Shown piece by piece: positions 44,201 to 56,115 of a stretch of DNA of 64,000 nt. Made by a program: the position numbers and the translations under genes. Each line of letters begins with the position of its first letter. The stretch's first letter is position 1. Source of the stretch: Mauremys mutica (Eukaryota; Chordata; Testudines; Geoemydidae); contig NC_059076.1 in the NCBI RefSeq assembly GCF_020497125.1, forward strand, positions 13,135,951 through 13,199,950, in the 5' to 3' direction. The notes under the pieces were generated by a model that did no database searches, was not told where the DNA came from, and worked only from the letters and a program-made list of their open reading frames with translations.

Positions 44201-46530
44201 GTAAACTGCAAATTAAAAGCATAAAGAATGTGTGTTTTTTCTAATTGGACATTGAACTGTTTGGGGTTTACAGGCAGCTTGCAGTGAGAGTATTCTATCT
44301 GGGTTCTTTGTTCACCTGTATCACCTGGGTTTCTGAGTGTTTTCCAAAAAGGGCAGTAAGTGACATGGGAGCACAGTCTCATCGTTCTGTGGTGTGTGTG
44401 AGGGGGCTGGTAAGAGATCTCACTCTTACTTTTGTTATTCCACACCGTAATACGGTCAGATGCTTGAATAAACTATTGGCCACCTTGTGAATTACGGCAT
44501 GTTCAGTGCCATCTCATGCATTTGTGAGATAGATGGAAATAACATAGTGTCTCCTGCTTCTCATCCTGCCATGGAGTGAGACCTGCCAGAGCTTTTTTCC
44601 TCATAGCTCAGGAGATGTAAATATCCCATGGAATACCAGCAAACTGTAAACTTTGGCTTTGTCCTAGGGGCACACAGTGTTTGATTTTTTTTTTTTTTTG
44701 GTATATAGGTTATTAGATTTAATGGAAAATGTCACAGCTGATTTCTCTGAGTTTGTTTTGTTTCTGCTGAGCTAGAGATCTTGTCCAGATTTTCTAAAAA
44801 GCTAGTTACCCAGTAGTTCCTATTTAGGTACCTAAATATATGCCCAGATTTTCAGAAAAGCTTATCTCCCATTTTCACATCAGAAATAATGAGTTAAGCT
44901 AAAAATCTTAGTGTTGCTTTTGACCGGGGAAAGCTGTGTGGAAAAGATTTTATTCTCTTTCTATGCAGGCTGTACCCTTATTTTCCCTGTGATGACTATG
45001 CAACAGTAATGCTGCCTTCTTGATCACAGGCTTAATTTTTGTGACCTCTTTTAGCAGATATCTCTATATTTGCAGCTTGTGCGTGATTCAGCTGCATGTT
45101 TGCTCACTTACTTTTTATGAGCTTTAACAAGTTAAACACCTTTTACTTTATGATACTAAAAGTCAATGGAACTACTCATGTTTAAAGTTGCATAAGTCTT
45201 TGTAGGATCAGGGCCTAAGAACATTTAGGCTAAATGTGTGGGCTGTTCACTTCGTTTGTAGCGCAGTAGCATGTAAATGTGCTGAGACTTGTTTAAATGA
45301 AGCAAGTTTCCTGTCCCAAAGAGGACAGATGTGCAGATTCTTAAAAAATAGGAGCTTAAAGCTAGACTCCTAATTCCATGCGAAGGAAAATACATAAGTG
45401 GCCTGACATCTCAAAAGTGCTGTGACACAGTGTCTCCCATTGGCTCAAAGTGAAGAGACTGTGAGTGAGGGGGGGTGGAACAAGCAACCGATCAGCACAT
45501 GGCAGAGAAAGTCTAGAGTCAAGACTGTATGATGACTATGTTGGTATCTGCTCGTCCCTTTGGTAGTACTTGGGAGGCTACTTCTGTGTCTGTTCCTGCT
45601 GAATTTCTTTGGCTCTTTGGGCTGGCTCCACATGGCTCAGGAGAAGGAGTGCTGCTGCATGAGTCCTGGTGCCCCTAGGAAGAGGTGGGGTAACCTCTGC
45701 AGTTCTGGGTCTGGACAGGGCATTTTGCGCCCTAGGTGAAAATTCCTCCTTGCGCCCTCCCCTGTCCCCGAGCCCTGCGGCGGCTCCCTGCCCTCCCACG
45801 CCCTGAGGTGCCCCCCCCCCCCGTGGCAGTTCCCCCCCTCCACCCTGAGGTGCCCCCCCCCCGCGGCAGCTCCCTCCCCCCCCGCCCGCCCCAGCTCACA
45901 CCTGTTCTGCCTCCTCCCCAAGCACACCGTTGCTCCTTCACTTCTCCCACCTCCCAGGCTTGCGGTGCCAATCAGCTTAGGCGCCACAAGCCTGGGAGGC
46001 GGGAGAAGTGAAGCAGCCACGGCGTGCTCGAGGAGGAGGCGAGGCAGGGGTGAGCTGGGGCGGGGAGTTCCCCTGCATGCCGCCCCCCCCTACTTGCTGC
46101 AGGCGGCCCTCCCCGCGCTCCCCTGCCCCAGCTCCTTCCACCTAAATGACGGTGGTGACCGGGGCTGCCAAAGATCCAGCCTCTGTGGTCGCCGCCGAAG
46201 AAAATGGCGCCTCCCAAATCCTAGCGCCCTAGGCGACCGCCTAGGTCGCCTAATAGGTTGCACCAGCCCTGGGTCTGGATGGTGCTGGTAGGGATGATTT
46301 GTCCCAGCTGGGTCCCATTTTCCCCTTCCCCCTCACTGTGCAGCACCTTGTCAGGCTGCTTCCGAAAATGGGAATTAGACAAAGCTATTAACTGTAACTG
46401 TAATTATCATTAACTATAGCAACCACTGTTTCTCTTGAGTCAGTAATGATCTAGTAAGCTTATTTGCATATGCATAGAGAAGAGAGGTGAGTTATATGTA
46501 AAGAAACTTCACTGACATTGAGTTTTTCAG
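44201..46530 (+). other. WRN: WRN intron 7, remaining sequence
   Basis: 44201-45710 and 46280-46530 are ordinary intron; a T run lies at 44683-44699. The only feature recognised is the hAT element at 45716-46271. Confidence 0.75.
45716..46271. mobile_element. hAT-type element, 556 bp, perfect target duplication
   Basis: The termini 'cagggcattttgcgccctag' and '...gcaccagccctg' share CAGGGC ends, and internal 'gcgccctagg' motifs recur near both sides. The flanks ggtctgga (45708-45715, 46272-46279) are identical. The interior is very GC-rich with poly-C runs. The long open frames on both strands are artefacts of that composition. Confidence 0.8.
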
Positions 46531-46645
46531 ATGGGGAGATGTTGCCAAATGAAGTCAAGAAGCAACTGTCCTCATTAGCTGAAGAAATGGTGGAGCTGGC
46601 TAATGGTCTTCCCAGCACTTTTGGACAACTTAAAAATATGCAGAG
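46531..46645 (+). CDS. WRN: WRN exon 8
   Basis: These 115 bp, the conserved length, lie between ttttcag and the donor agag/gttagt. They encode DGEMLPNEVKKQLSSLAEEM, then VELANGLPSTFGQLKNMQ, a predicted helical stretch after the nuclease. Phase 1 in, phase 2 out. Confidence 0.96.
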
Positions 46646-48514
46646 GTTAGTTGTTGCTCAAATCTGCTTCCTCTTTATCTTTGAAATCCCTGTCAGTGGT
46701 ATGTTCTTATATCTGTACTAATGGTATCGAATCCAGTGCACCCTATTGATAGTTACAGATCCACATGTAAATTGTGGTGGGTGAGGGCCTCCTGTGGTCC
46801 CCCCCCAGACCACAATATGGGCTGCTGAGAGTTCTTTCCTGGTTTAAGGCATAAAAGGGATTCTCCAAACAAAATAAACAAACAAACAAAAAAGATCCTT
46901 TCCCTCTTCCTGGCTTGGGAGAGGGTTTGGCTTACCTGCAGGCTCTGGTGTCCTTAATCTGAGTTAGGATCTGCCTCCAGCTCCTCCTTTTGGTAATCCT
47001 CACTTTATACCTGGTCTGTATAGTCTCAGGGATGGTAGAGTCTGCGACTGCCTCTGTTGCCAGCTATATCCAAGTCATAGCAGTCTTCCTCTCGTCACCA
47101 CCCTTCCTGTGGCAGGCTTTCCCTTTTTAAGCTGGCAGAGCAAGTCTTGCAGTCTGTCTTGTTAGTGCTGGCTGACCCCAGGAGAGCTTGTGGGGGCACC
47201 CCTCACAATGTGTATTAAGTCCCCCCCCACTTTTAAAGAAACTTCAGTCCATAAGAAAACTTCACTTTTCTACTCACAGATACAAGGATGCAACTTTTCC
47301 TTGTGTAAATAGCAGAGGATTGGTGGTTTAGCACTGCCAGCCATGTTCTGTAGGACCGTTATAATCTGAGGGGAAGCCTGTGAGCCCTGGAACTGTGACA
47401 AAACCTATCTTAAGCAATTGCTCAAGAGACCAATGAGTTTTGGATACTTAATGTAACTAGTCTTCTAATCAAGGTGGGACGTACCTTTACTCAGTGGGTC
47501 TGGGAATTCTTTGCATCTCAGGATAGGTTGTTGCCTAGGAAAGATGGTCTCACACAAGTTTTAGTTTACGTAGCTGATTACTAGTTTCAGGTCGCTTCTT
47601 ACCGTTCATTGTTTAAATATGATCGTTAATAGCTTGATAGAAATTGTTCCATCTAGGCCTGATGGAAAAAGAGGTAGGGCAGAATGTCATCTGTGCATTG
47701 ATACTCTATCACAGGGACATCCGGCCTCTTCAGCTTGAGGGCCCAACATGATGTTTGAGAGAGTCAAGTAGCCACAGTCAGTCATTCTCTTATAAACCCA
47801 GTACAAAAAACTGACGACAACTACTACTGACTACCTAATAATTTGCATCTGAAAGTTTCTTTACCCCGTTAACTTCTTGAATTCCAGCAGAGTCTGAGAT
47901 GATCCCACAGTACACCAGCATGGCTAAAATAGTCTTCATGATTGGTACTTACTTTGTATTTGTGAGCTGAAAATGTTTGTTCACAGATGTGTAGGCACTT
48001 CCAAAGTGACAGATCTTCTTCGAGTGCTGGTTCCTATGGGTATTCCGTTGTGGGTATGGGTGTGCTTCAGGTGCCTGAGACTGGAGAATTCTTGCAAGCA
48101 GTGTCCGTTGGTTCATGTCTGACCCCTGCCCTCCTCATGCTCCACACTGAGGATAAAAGGGATGGGCAGACTGGCTGCCCTTCCTGTTCCTTCCCACCAC
48201 TGCATGGCTTGAGTTGGAACCTCTGGTGCCCAGAGCTTATATATTTAAGCAGCATAACTGCATGATGAAAACTGTTTTCCCTCCAGAAATATAGGTATTG
48301 TATATTGATTTTTGGTTGAGGAAAATTTTGTTTGCATGTAAAGATTTTTTCCAGCCAGAACAACAAAGCTGCATCTATGAAGTTTGGAGGAAATATTTTG
48401 CTATATGTTAGAATTATCATTAAGGGCAAGAACTGCCTTTAAAAAGCCACTGGTAAGATATATACAATAACATTTATTTACAGCTTTATTTAATTCTCCT
48501 TTTTTCCCTAACAG
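46646..48514 (+). other. WRN: WRN intron 8, remaining sequence
   Basis: 46760-47400 looks repeat-like (poly-C, (aaac)n at 46870, Gly/Cys-rich unspecific sequence) but I cannot name it. 47400-47980 holds nothing recognised. 47987-48245 is the DIRS-like end listed separately. Confidence 0.6.
47987..48245 (+). mobile_element. DIRS-like terminal fragment
   Basis: The sequence 'cttcttcgagtgctggttcc' followed by 'tatgggtattccgttgtggg' resembles the termini of turtle DIRS-like elements. There is no coding content. Confidence 0.4.
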
Positions 48515-48938
48515 AGCTGTAGAAATATTAACTGGAGTATCAGAAAGTATAGGTACCTTAAGAAACATGTTGCTTGGTGAACCCAACTCTCAAGCAGAGC
48601 TGGGGAGCAGCTGTGTTGCAGCTCCAATGAAATCTGAAGTTGTGTCTACCATTGTTGAAGAAGAAAAGGCCGAAACATCTGAATTTCCTACACGACTTCA
48701 AGATGATTTAAATGATGACATTGATGATGATATGTTACTGAGTGTCAGTGAGGGAGACCTGACTGGTAGTGAAACGGAATTTAGTAAGCCTGAGCAGAAA
48801 GATGGAACTGCAGACAGAGGATCTAAGGAGAATACAGACAGAGACTGCTTAATGTCACTGGACATTACTGAATATGAACTTCAAATGTTGGAACTTAAGG
48901 CCAAGGAAGAAATTCTAAACGAAGCTGCCTTGCCTGAG
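48515..48938 (+). CDS. WRN: WRN exon 9, disordered acidic linker
   Basis: These 424 bp lie between ctaacag and the donor gag/gtaatg; human exon 9 has 430. The start AVEILTGVSESIGTLRNMLL aligns with human WRN, the middle is poorly conserved and acidic (DDLNDDIDDDMLLSVSEGDL), and the end LMSLDITEYELQMLELKAKE is conserved. Phase 2 in, phase 0 out. Confidence 0.95.
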
Positions 48939-49681
48939 GTAATGGATTAAAATCCATACAAATGATGAACATTACCAGGAAAAGTGATCTTACTGTTAAT
49001 TTACCAAGGGATTTTAAAGAGTTGACTCACAGAGTGACAGTTAATGTGTGTGAGAGGAAGGGATATTGAATTGCTTTCCTGAAGCTGAATTTAAAGCTTT
49101 AGTCTGGCCAATATCCATGAAACCTGTCGATCTCTGAGCCTCTCTTTAGCACCGCTACCATTTAGATCTTTGTTACTTTGCTACATACACGAACTCTAGA
49201 TTCACTCTTTCTACTGTGAATAGTATGTTTACAATATGAATTTTAGGGGATACCGGGCCAAATTCTGTCCTGGGACACACCTCCACAGTTCCCATTGTAG
49301 TCACTGGAGATGTGCAGGTGTCTCACACGGTACGATTTGGACTACAGAGTTCATAAATTGCAGCCCTTTTAGAGACTTCTCTTTTATGGTGCTAGATTCC
49401 TTTTAGTTTCTATAATTGATTTTACTTTATTTTCTTTTCATTTGCTTGGTTTGTCTGTATTCAGGTTAAACGGAATCTTTAAACTTCTATGGAAATTTGC
49501 TGTGTTCTCCTAAATTTTTTCCAAACATGTTTTACTACGGGAAGGGACTAGACCACATTGTTTAGCGAAGAGTTATCTGCAACTAACCCTTGAATGACAT
49601 ATAAATGATGTGTCTAGTAGAGGAATAGAGGGGTGGTAGACTTTCAGTGAAATAAAGGCTTATTTTGAAATATTCCTTTAG
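48939..49681 (+). other. WRN: WRN intron 9
   Basis: This 743-bp AT-rich intron contains no repeat or gene that I recognise. Confidence 0.85.
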
Positions 49682-49762
49682 GAACCATATTCCAGAGAGA
49701 ATGAACAAAATCTTGGTTGTGTCATTGAAAGTGATGAAGAACTGGAAATGGAGATGCTTAAA
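49682..49762 (+). CDS. WRN: WRN exon 10 (single copy of the 27-residue repeat exon)
   Basis: These 81 bp lie between cctttag and gtaggt and encode 27 residues ending CVIESDEELEMEMLK. Human WRN has two tandem copies of this exon (10 and 11); mouse has one. No second copy is present before exon 12. Phase 0 at both ends, so loss or gain of the exon keeps the frame. Confidence 0.95.
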
Positions 49763-50049
49763 GTAGGTGCCATAATGTTTGTTTCCCTCATTGAGGTAGT
49801 TGCTAGTCAGTCTGTCAGCCCTTTGGTTGGGGTAAGAGAGACGGGAAAGAGACTTTATTATAGTGTGGAGATTTTTCCAGCATATTCTAAATATTTTTGA
49901 CAAAAATCAGAAATCATTCTGTCATACTCATTCTCTCCCTCTCACTCTGGCCCCAATCCAGCAAAGCACTGAAGCACAGGCTTCAAATTAAGCCCATGAA
50001 CCATCCCATTGAACTACTCACATAATGAAAGTTAAACAGCACTTTCCTG

Positions 50050-50310
50050 ATAAGAACATAAGATTGGCATATTGGATCAGACCAAAGGTCCAGCTAGCCC
50101 AGTATCCATCTTCTGACAGAGGCCAGTGCTGGATGCTTCAGAGGGAGTGGCCAAAACACAGCAATTATCTAGTGATCCATCCTCTGTCGTCCAGTCCCAG
50201 CTTCTGACAGTCAGAGGTTTAGAGACCCTCAGAGCATGGGGTTGTATCCCTGAGCATCTTGGCTAATACCCATTGATGGACCTATCCTCCTTTCACAAGC
50301 TATCCTGACT
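50050..50310 (-). mobile_element. LINE 3' end (CR1 group, - strand)
   Basis: The motif 'ggatcagaccaaaggtccag' with 'ccatcttctgacagaggcca' and 'cattgatggacctatcctcc' is a dispersed turtle repeat related to the 3' end at 29757. Confidence 0.6.
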
Positions 50311-50754
50311 CTGTTCTTTTCTGTGATGTACATGTGGCAGAGTGAGCTTCATTTACATTCTAGTCTGTGAAATGCTGGCTGATGAGTGAATGAGTGAGTA
50401 GGGAGGGATATTTTAGTAGTAAAGCACTGCTAAAATACTCAAGCTTTTCTTAAATTACTTGTCCCATTGAACGTCACATCACATCAGGAACTGCATCCTT
50501 TCTCCATCTATTTTTCAAGTCATTAGAAATGAACAAGACTGTTTTTCCATAAAACCTCAGTTCCCACCTCTCCCAATCAAATTCACAAAACAGAATCCCA
50601 AAGGACGAGAGAGAATTGGAAATGAAAGCTGTTGCCCAGCAGTTTAATCACGTGTCCCGAAAGAAGCTATTTAACATGATGTTTTTAAAATTTGCAAAGA
50701 CAGCCTCAGGAAGAATTGGAGAGACTGTCATGTAATTGGCAAATGAGAATAACC

Positions 50755-50900
50755 ATTTCTTCAAGTGATGTTCCCTATATGTATTCCAATCATCGCTGAG
50801 TATGTCAGCGGAGGGGATGGAGGGCAGGTGTTGGAATACAAATAGGGACCATATCTTGAAGACCCTCCAGTTACAGGTAAGTAACCTCCTCTTACAAAAG
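50755..50900 (+). mobile_element. DIRS-like terminal fragment
   Basis: 'tcttgaagaccctccagtta' followed by 'caggtaagtaacctcc' is a terminus that I associate with turtle DIRS-like elements. It is short and non-coding. Confidence 0.35.
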
Positions 50901-51146
50901 GTAACATTTAGTGGGATTTAAATTAATAAAACAATAACACTTGAATGTATGTTGCCCTCTAATAATGGCAATTTCTCACATGATTGACCTTCTTTGTGCC
51001 TTATGCTGAAGAATCTGAGCCAAGCCATAATTAGAGTAGAATTCATGTGCCCTTGAGCAATATTGGTTCAAACAAAAAAGCAGGTTTTGTTCATTATTAT
51101 TTCCCCTTTGTGCAATAGGGGTTAACTTTCTACTTCCAATTTTCAG

Positions 51147-51291
51147 TCTATAGAAGATGTAGATAATTCTAAAGTCAGTCGAACTGACTCTATCTCCATT
51201 GAAACCAAGAGAATTGATGGCTCAAAATTACACCTTTCTCCAGATGATGATGAAGATGAAGGCATTGAGGAGGAGGAAGAGGAGAGCTGGG
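51147..51291 (+). CDS. WRN: WRN exon 12 equivalent, acidic tract
   Basis: These 145 bp, the conserved length, lie between ttttcag and gtaaat. They encode SIEDVDNSKVSRTDSISIET and then DDDEDEGIEEEEEESW, the acidic tract preceding the helicase core. The tract is acidic in human WRN too, though the exact residues differ. Confidence 0.95.
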
Positions 51292-52142
51292 GTAAATACT
51301 GAATTACACTATGAAGTATGAGTAAAAGTTGACAATAACTCTGTACTGTGTGTAGAAGCAGACTCGGAAGGTAGCGTAAAGCCCTGTGGTTAGTTTACTG
51401 CTCATGGAGACACCAAGCAAACGCTGAGGTTCTGAAGTAGTGCTCACTGATACTAATGAGACCAAAAGATAACTTGGAGTCAAATTTTGTCCTTGGCTAA
51501 GTGTAGGTGACTCCTTCTAAACTAAAACTGGAAACATATTCAGAACAAGGTAGATGGGATGGGGAATTGTTTGTCCCAAACTGATGCCCTCTGCACAGCC
51601 TGTCTTCCGCTCATCACATCCGCTTTACAGCTCCCTGAAGACTCCATCTGTGGATCCTGGCTGGTCTGTCTCCTCCTTGGTGATTTTGACCCAATGGTTG
51701 GGAACTGGTTATGTGGAGACAAGGCACATGGGGAGTGCTGCCGAAGTGAGTCCTGGCCTGCCCAACCCTTGCTCCCTGAAATCTTCTCTTCTGCTAGGCA
51801 GTCTCCAGATTAACTACCTGACTCCACCCCAGCCATTTCCAAGGAGTTATATTTAACTGACATGTTGCAAATAGAAATTGGCAAGAATATGCTAAGGTTA
51901 TTGGTTGCTAGTATTTCATAGGGTTATATAGATTGAGAGAAGTAATCTTACCAACTTGGCATGAAGAAAGAGATTCATGGTTTTATTCCTAACAGTGTTT
52001 TGCAAGTTTGCTAGACTTTCGTGTTAGAGCTATGTGAATCCAGGGCCCAGGAAATGAATAGCAATGAGCTTCCTAATCTCTTTCAGTCCATGGCTTTTCA
52101 CTTCTAAGAAAGCTAAATATGCATGCATTGTTTTTCCTTCAG
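51292..52142 (+). other. WRN: WRN intron 12 equivalent
   Basis: No repeat or gene recognised in this 851-bp stretch; overlapping open frames at 51540-51856 have no motif and no conservation that I can see. Confidence 0.8.
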
Positions 52143-52218
52143 ATCCTTTGTTGCCTGTACCTAATGAAATAGAAGTCACGTGCTTAAAGACATATTTTGG
52201 GCATTCTAGTTTTAAACC
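52143..52218 (+). CDS. WRN: WRN exon 13, start of RecQ helicase core
   Basis: These 76 bp lie between ccttcag and the donor cc/gtaagt. They encode [20 protein letters not shown] and [14 protein letters not shown] plus VQ from the next exon is the RecQ motif 0 (Q motif), which contacts the adenine of ATP. Confidence 0.97.
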
Positions 52219-52844
52219 GTAAGTGCGTTATCAATTATCATATAATGTATGTGTCCAGTTCCTATCTTTTATTTAATTTAGAATGATTTTCTATTGTTGC
52301 TTATGATAAGCACCAACAGTAAGCTTAGTGTTGTAGAAGACGCACAAAAAAGGCACAACCCCTGCCTTGAGGAGCTGTCAAAGTAAATCTCATAGTGAGT
52401 TACCTATATCAGAGCGCTTATAGACTAGACATCCATGTTCTTGTCACTTATCTTAGCAGACCTGGGTAATTAAGGTGTTACACTAAAATAACAAAGGCAC
52501 TGTAGATACCTCAAAATATTTCAAACAGCAAAAAATTTGAATTACTAACTCTTGTCACAGTAAACTTCATAACTGAGGTGGTTGGCTTTTTTTGTATTTG
52601 TCTGTTAGACACATAGTATGGAAGAACAGTGTCTGGTAATGCGCAAAGGGCAGTGATAAACAGATAGCTCTACAAACAGTGCTAGGATACAGAGAATAGA
52701 TTTCTAAGGCCTCGGAACCAATATGCAGTATTGGTTTATATACATCATATAACAAATTGCCTAGAATATTATGTAGTAATTTAACCGTCTGTATGTAGCA
52801 ACTACTTGGTAACCTAGGAGCAATAATGTGCATATTTCCATGTT

Positions 52845-52941
52845 GCTGTAGCTGTGTTGGGCTCAGGATATTAGATATGGGTGAGGTAATATCTTCTGTT
52901 GGACCAATAAAATACATTCCCTCATCCACCTTGTCTCTCCA
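52845..52941. repeat. Terminal repeat fragment with internal inverted repeat
   Basis: It is related to 1328-1408 ('ggatattagatatgggtgag', 'gtaatatcttctgttggacc') and then carries the complement of the same family ('cctcatccaccttgtctctc'), so it can form a hairpin, as the Penelope-like ends at 38.4 kb do. Confidence 0.45.
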
Positions 52942-53316
52942 GTAATGTGTATGACTTCTGTGCACTGCAACACATCTAAAATTTATCAGTGTTAGATCAT
53001 TATATGGTCTTATTTTCAATATAAATAGGATAAAATATTGCTTAAAATGCCATATGGCTTGCAATGCTCATGGAGTAAATTTTATGAAAAATTGTTTTGG
53101 GGAAAAACTAACTTGGTAAATTCTGAGACACAATAAGGCACATTTGGATTTTTCTCAATTTTATTTACATTGATACCCTATCTTTAGTTGCACACAAAAA
53201 GAACCAAAGCTGTGTTTGGCAGCAGCCTTTTTTGGTGAAAATAATCAATAAACCTATTTGAAGATCAGCTTTTAATAACATACTAGGCATCTACTGCATT
53301 TGTAGTGTTCCATTAA

Positions 53317-53410
53317 TCATAGAATCATAGAAGATTAGGGTTGGAAGGGACCTCAGGAGGTCATCTAGTCCAACCCCCTGCTCAAAGCAGGAGCAACCCC
53401 ACCTAATGAT
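53317..53410 (-). mobile_element. CR1 LINE 3' end, short
   Basis: The CR1 terminus 'tcatagaatcatagaagatt' followed by 'ggaagggacctcaggaggtc' is on the - strand; homology stops within about 95 bp. Confidence 0.9.
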
Positions 53411-53684
53411 TGAGGCAAATCCTGCTTGCCTTACTCTTACACATAGTCCCAGTCTGACTTCAGTGGGACTTCTTGTAGGAGGAAAAACAACCACAGTTTG
53501 GCTGTAAGTTTGTGTGGAGAGGGAGCACACCTAGAATACTAAGGTGGTTTCAACCGTGGTTTATTGAACTGACAGTTTTACCTAAATTCTGATGTTACAC
53601 ATGTGGATGCCAGATATGTTGTAGAGTAGTGCAAGATACAGTTCCTTATAGGCAAATAAAAATTAATATGTATTTAATTTCAAG

Positions 53685-53752
53685 GGTCCAGTGGAAAGTG
53701 ATCTCTTCTGTGTTACAAGACAGAAGAGATAATCTCGTTGTCATGGCAACTG
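53685..53752 (+). CDS. WRN: WRN exon 14
   Basis: These 68 bp lie between tttcaag and the donor actg/gtaagt. They encode VQWKVISSVLQDRRDNLVVM followed by AT and one base of Gly. The exon ends inside Walker A (ATG-YGKS), as in human. Confidence 0.97.
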
Positions 53753-53964
53753 GTAAGTACACACCTTATGTTCAAAGGAACATATGTAAGCTTCTCTTAT
53801 GACTGCTTTGTAGGGAACATGGTCTAAAAATTGTCTTGCATGGATCGATTGAGTGTTAGGAAGTACAATAATGGGGCAAGTGAGACGCGAAATGAGGCTT
53901 TGGGGAGGAATTAGAGTTTCAGGTATTTAATATTTCTGTTAGAGGTATGTGTTTTCTTTTTAAG

Positions 53965-54073
53965 GATATGGGAAGAGCTTGTGCTTCCAGTTTCCACCCA
54001 TTTACACAGGCGGTACAGGAATAGTCATCTCTCCTCTTATTTCTTTGATGGAGGACCAAGTGCTGCAGCTTGA
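53965..54073 (+). CDS. WRN: WRN exon 15, Walker A and motif Ia
   Basis: These 109 bp, the conserved length, lie between tttaag and gtaagt. They encode [20 protein letters not shown], then [16 protein letters not shown]. The Lys of GYGKS binds the ATP phosphates; [11 protein letters not shown] is RecQ motif Ia, which contacts DNA. Confidence 0.98.
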
Positions 54074-54124
54074 GTAAGTAATATAACTGTAGCAGGCAGG
54101 TGCCATGTCCCTACAGAAACCCAC

Positions 54125-54345
54125 AGATGCTGCATCTGTCATTTGTTGGTGCGAACGGCTGCATCTTTGACACTCACTGTTAGGCCCATCTCATCTGACC
54201 CCCCTGCATACCGCAGGCCAGAAAACCTCACCCAGTGATTCCAGCATCCAGCCCAATGACTTCTAGTTGAGCTAGAGCAGATCTTTAAGAAGGAGACATC
54301 CAGTTGTGATTTAAAGACGTCAAGTGATGGAGGATCCAACACATC
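54125..54345 (-). mobile_element. CR1-type LINE 3' fragment, - strand
   Basis: On the - strand, 54139-54342 reads DPPSLDVFKSQLDVSFLK, the C-terminus of CR1 ORF2, followed by the 3' UTR (CWNHWVRFSGLRYAGG reading of 'ggaatcactgggtgagg'). Confidence 0.6.
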
Positions 54346-54884
54346 CTTCTTGCCTTCGCTCTCACCATTTCACCCTTGGGAATAAAGAGCAGTGTGGCTG
54401 CACCCATCTCTGTTCCCTCCTGCCCCCTATGGCAGTCAGAACTCACCAGAGTCTTCCCTGCTAGTAAATAATTAGAGAATGTCTTGTAAATAATACATCA
54501 TTAACATTAAAGATTAGGTTATAGTTAATTAGTTTAACAGTAGTTCTACTCATTTGGCAGCTCCTGGTCCCCTTTTTTTGTCCAATGAGTCTTTTTCCTC
54601 AGATATTCCCACCTTCCTGCCCTTATGGCGGATACTAAGCACTTGAGGTCAAACTCTGCCCTTCTGGTCATGGGCTGATTCCCTGGACTGATGGCCACTG
54701 CAGATGCCATTTGTGCTTGAGGGGATCTCATGGAACCCTCTTGCTATTCAGACTTCAGCTCCTGTTTTACCAGAAAGTCAAGGGAATCTCTCTTAAAATG
54801 GCACCTGCTTGAACAGTGCACGAGGGATACCTCAGACCCTGAGCCAGAAGTTGTTGGAAGCTGAAGCTGGAGAAATTCAGGCTT

Positions 54885-55118
54885 CAGTTAAAGCACAGTT
54901 TTTTAACCAGGAGGGTAATTAACCACTGGGGCAACTTACATAGGATGTGGTGGCTTCTCCATCGCTTGAAGTCTTTCAGTCAAGATGCAGTGTCTTTCTA
55001 AAAGTTTTATAGGCCAGGTTTAAGAATCACTGGGTGAAATTTTCTGGCCCGTGCTATAGGGGAGGTCAGACTCAATGATCACAATAGTCCATTCTGCCTT
55101 TAAAGTCTATTAATAGTA
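54885..55118 (+). mobile_element. CR1-type LINE 3' end, + strand
   Basis: 'aatcactgggtgaaattttc' and 'gaggtcagactcaatgatca' plus 'ttctgcctttaaagtctatt' form a CR1-group 3' UTR in + orientation. A related end lies at 61195-61310. Confidence 0.65.
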
Positions 55119-55559
55119 ATGTTGAATTTTCTGGATTTATATTGCTTGTTTTTTTACATAACTACAAAACATGTGCCATTATTTCTCCTAAATTACTGAG
55201 ACGTACTCTCAAGGAGAATTATGCTGGCTCAGTCTCTTCCACCCTGTGCAAACCAGACACGGAAAAAGCCTTTCCCAAAGATGGAATTTTTGTATTAAGG
55301 GCTTTCTTTATATTTGCTGTTTTCTGCTGCACACCATGGTATTATGTAGATGAGGGGCTATGATGTAGGTGAGTGGCTGGACAAACTAATCTTGCTGCCC
55401 ACAAGCACCTGGGGACAAATACTGGCCAGATTACGTGTATCTAACCTGTTATCTAGACGTTTATACTGCTCCCATCAATGTAATCTGAGTCCCTGTTTAT
55501 TCACCGCCTGCCCACTGGCTCATTAATTTTGGATGCTGAAGAGATTTGATCTCTGCAGC

Positions 55560-56115
55560 CTAAGACACCCACTAATTCAGCTGTCAGTTTGGATGAGGTC
55601 CATGTTCCGGGGCTGGAACAAATGGATAATTTAAAAAGCAATAAATCACCAGGCTCAGGTGGTGTCCATCCAAGAGTTCTGAAAGAGCTTGAGTATGAAG
55701 GGGCAAAAATACTGAATTGCTCATTAAAAACAGCTACTTTACTGGATGGGAGCAAATTTTGTACCTGTATATTTTTAAAGGATCCAGAGGTGATTCAAGT
55801 AATTATAGATCAATAAGCCTTGTATCTGCATCTGGTATATTGGCTGATACAATAATTAAATAGAATAGTAAAATGCCTGGAAGATCATGGTATGATAGGG
55901 TCTAACCAGCATGGTTTCTGCAAAGGAAAATTAAGTCTCATTAATCCGTTAGAATTCTCTGAATAGGTCTGTAAAGTAGAGTTAAATGAGAGCTGGTTGA
56001 CATGTATTTAGACTTTCAAATGGCCTTTGATAAGGTCCCTCACAAGAGGCTAGTCATGGGGTCGGAGGCAAAACACTGTCATAGATCCTAAACTGGCTAA
56101 GAGACAAGAAACACA
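55560..56115 (+). mobile_element. Old CR1-type reverse-transcriptase fragment, + strand
   Basis: The frame at 55589-55816 reads NLKSNKSPGSGGVHPRVLKE, the start of the LINE reverse transcriptase, and a frame near 55905 reads NQHGFCKGKLSLIN. Stops and frameshifts are common and the catalytic FADD box is not reached. Confidence 0.7.

Larger units (their letters stand above)
49763..51146 (+). other. WRN: WRN intron between exon 10 and exon 12 equivalents
   Basis: Apart from the LINE 3' end at 50050-50310 and the DIRS-like scrap at 50755-50900, this holds nothing recognised. I looked specifically for a second copy of exon 10 and found none. Confidence 0.75.
52219..53684 (+). other. WRN: WRN intron 13, remaining sequence
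   Basis: 52300-52390 is a scrap of the old repeat seen at 4155. 52400-52840, 52945-53315 and 53415-53680 hold nothing recognised. Confidence 0.7.

Noticed and set aside
45637..46291. Long overlapping open frames on both strands
   Set aside because: They lie inside a GC-rich hAT element with poly-C runs and read as low-complexity Gly/Pro/Arg; both strands are open for compositional reasons.
49763..51146. Hidden second copy of WRN exon 10
   Set aside because: I searched this intron for a second ESDEELEMEML-like block and found none.
51540..51856. Overlapping open frames of 60-100 residues in the intron after exon 12
   Set aside because: They occur on both strands with no recognisable domain and no splice-supported continuation.
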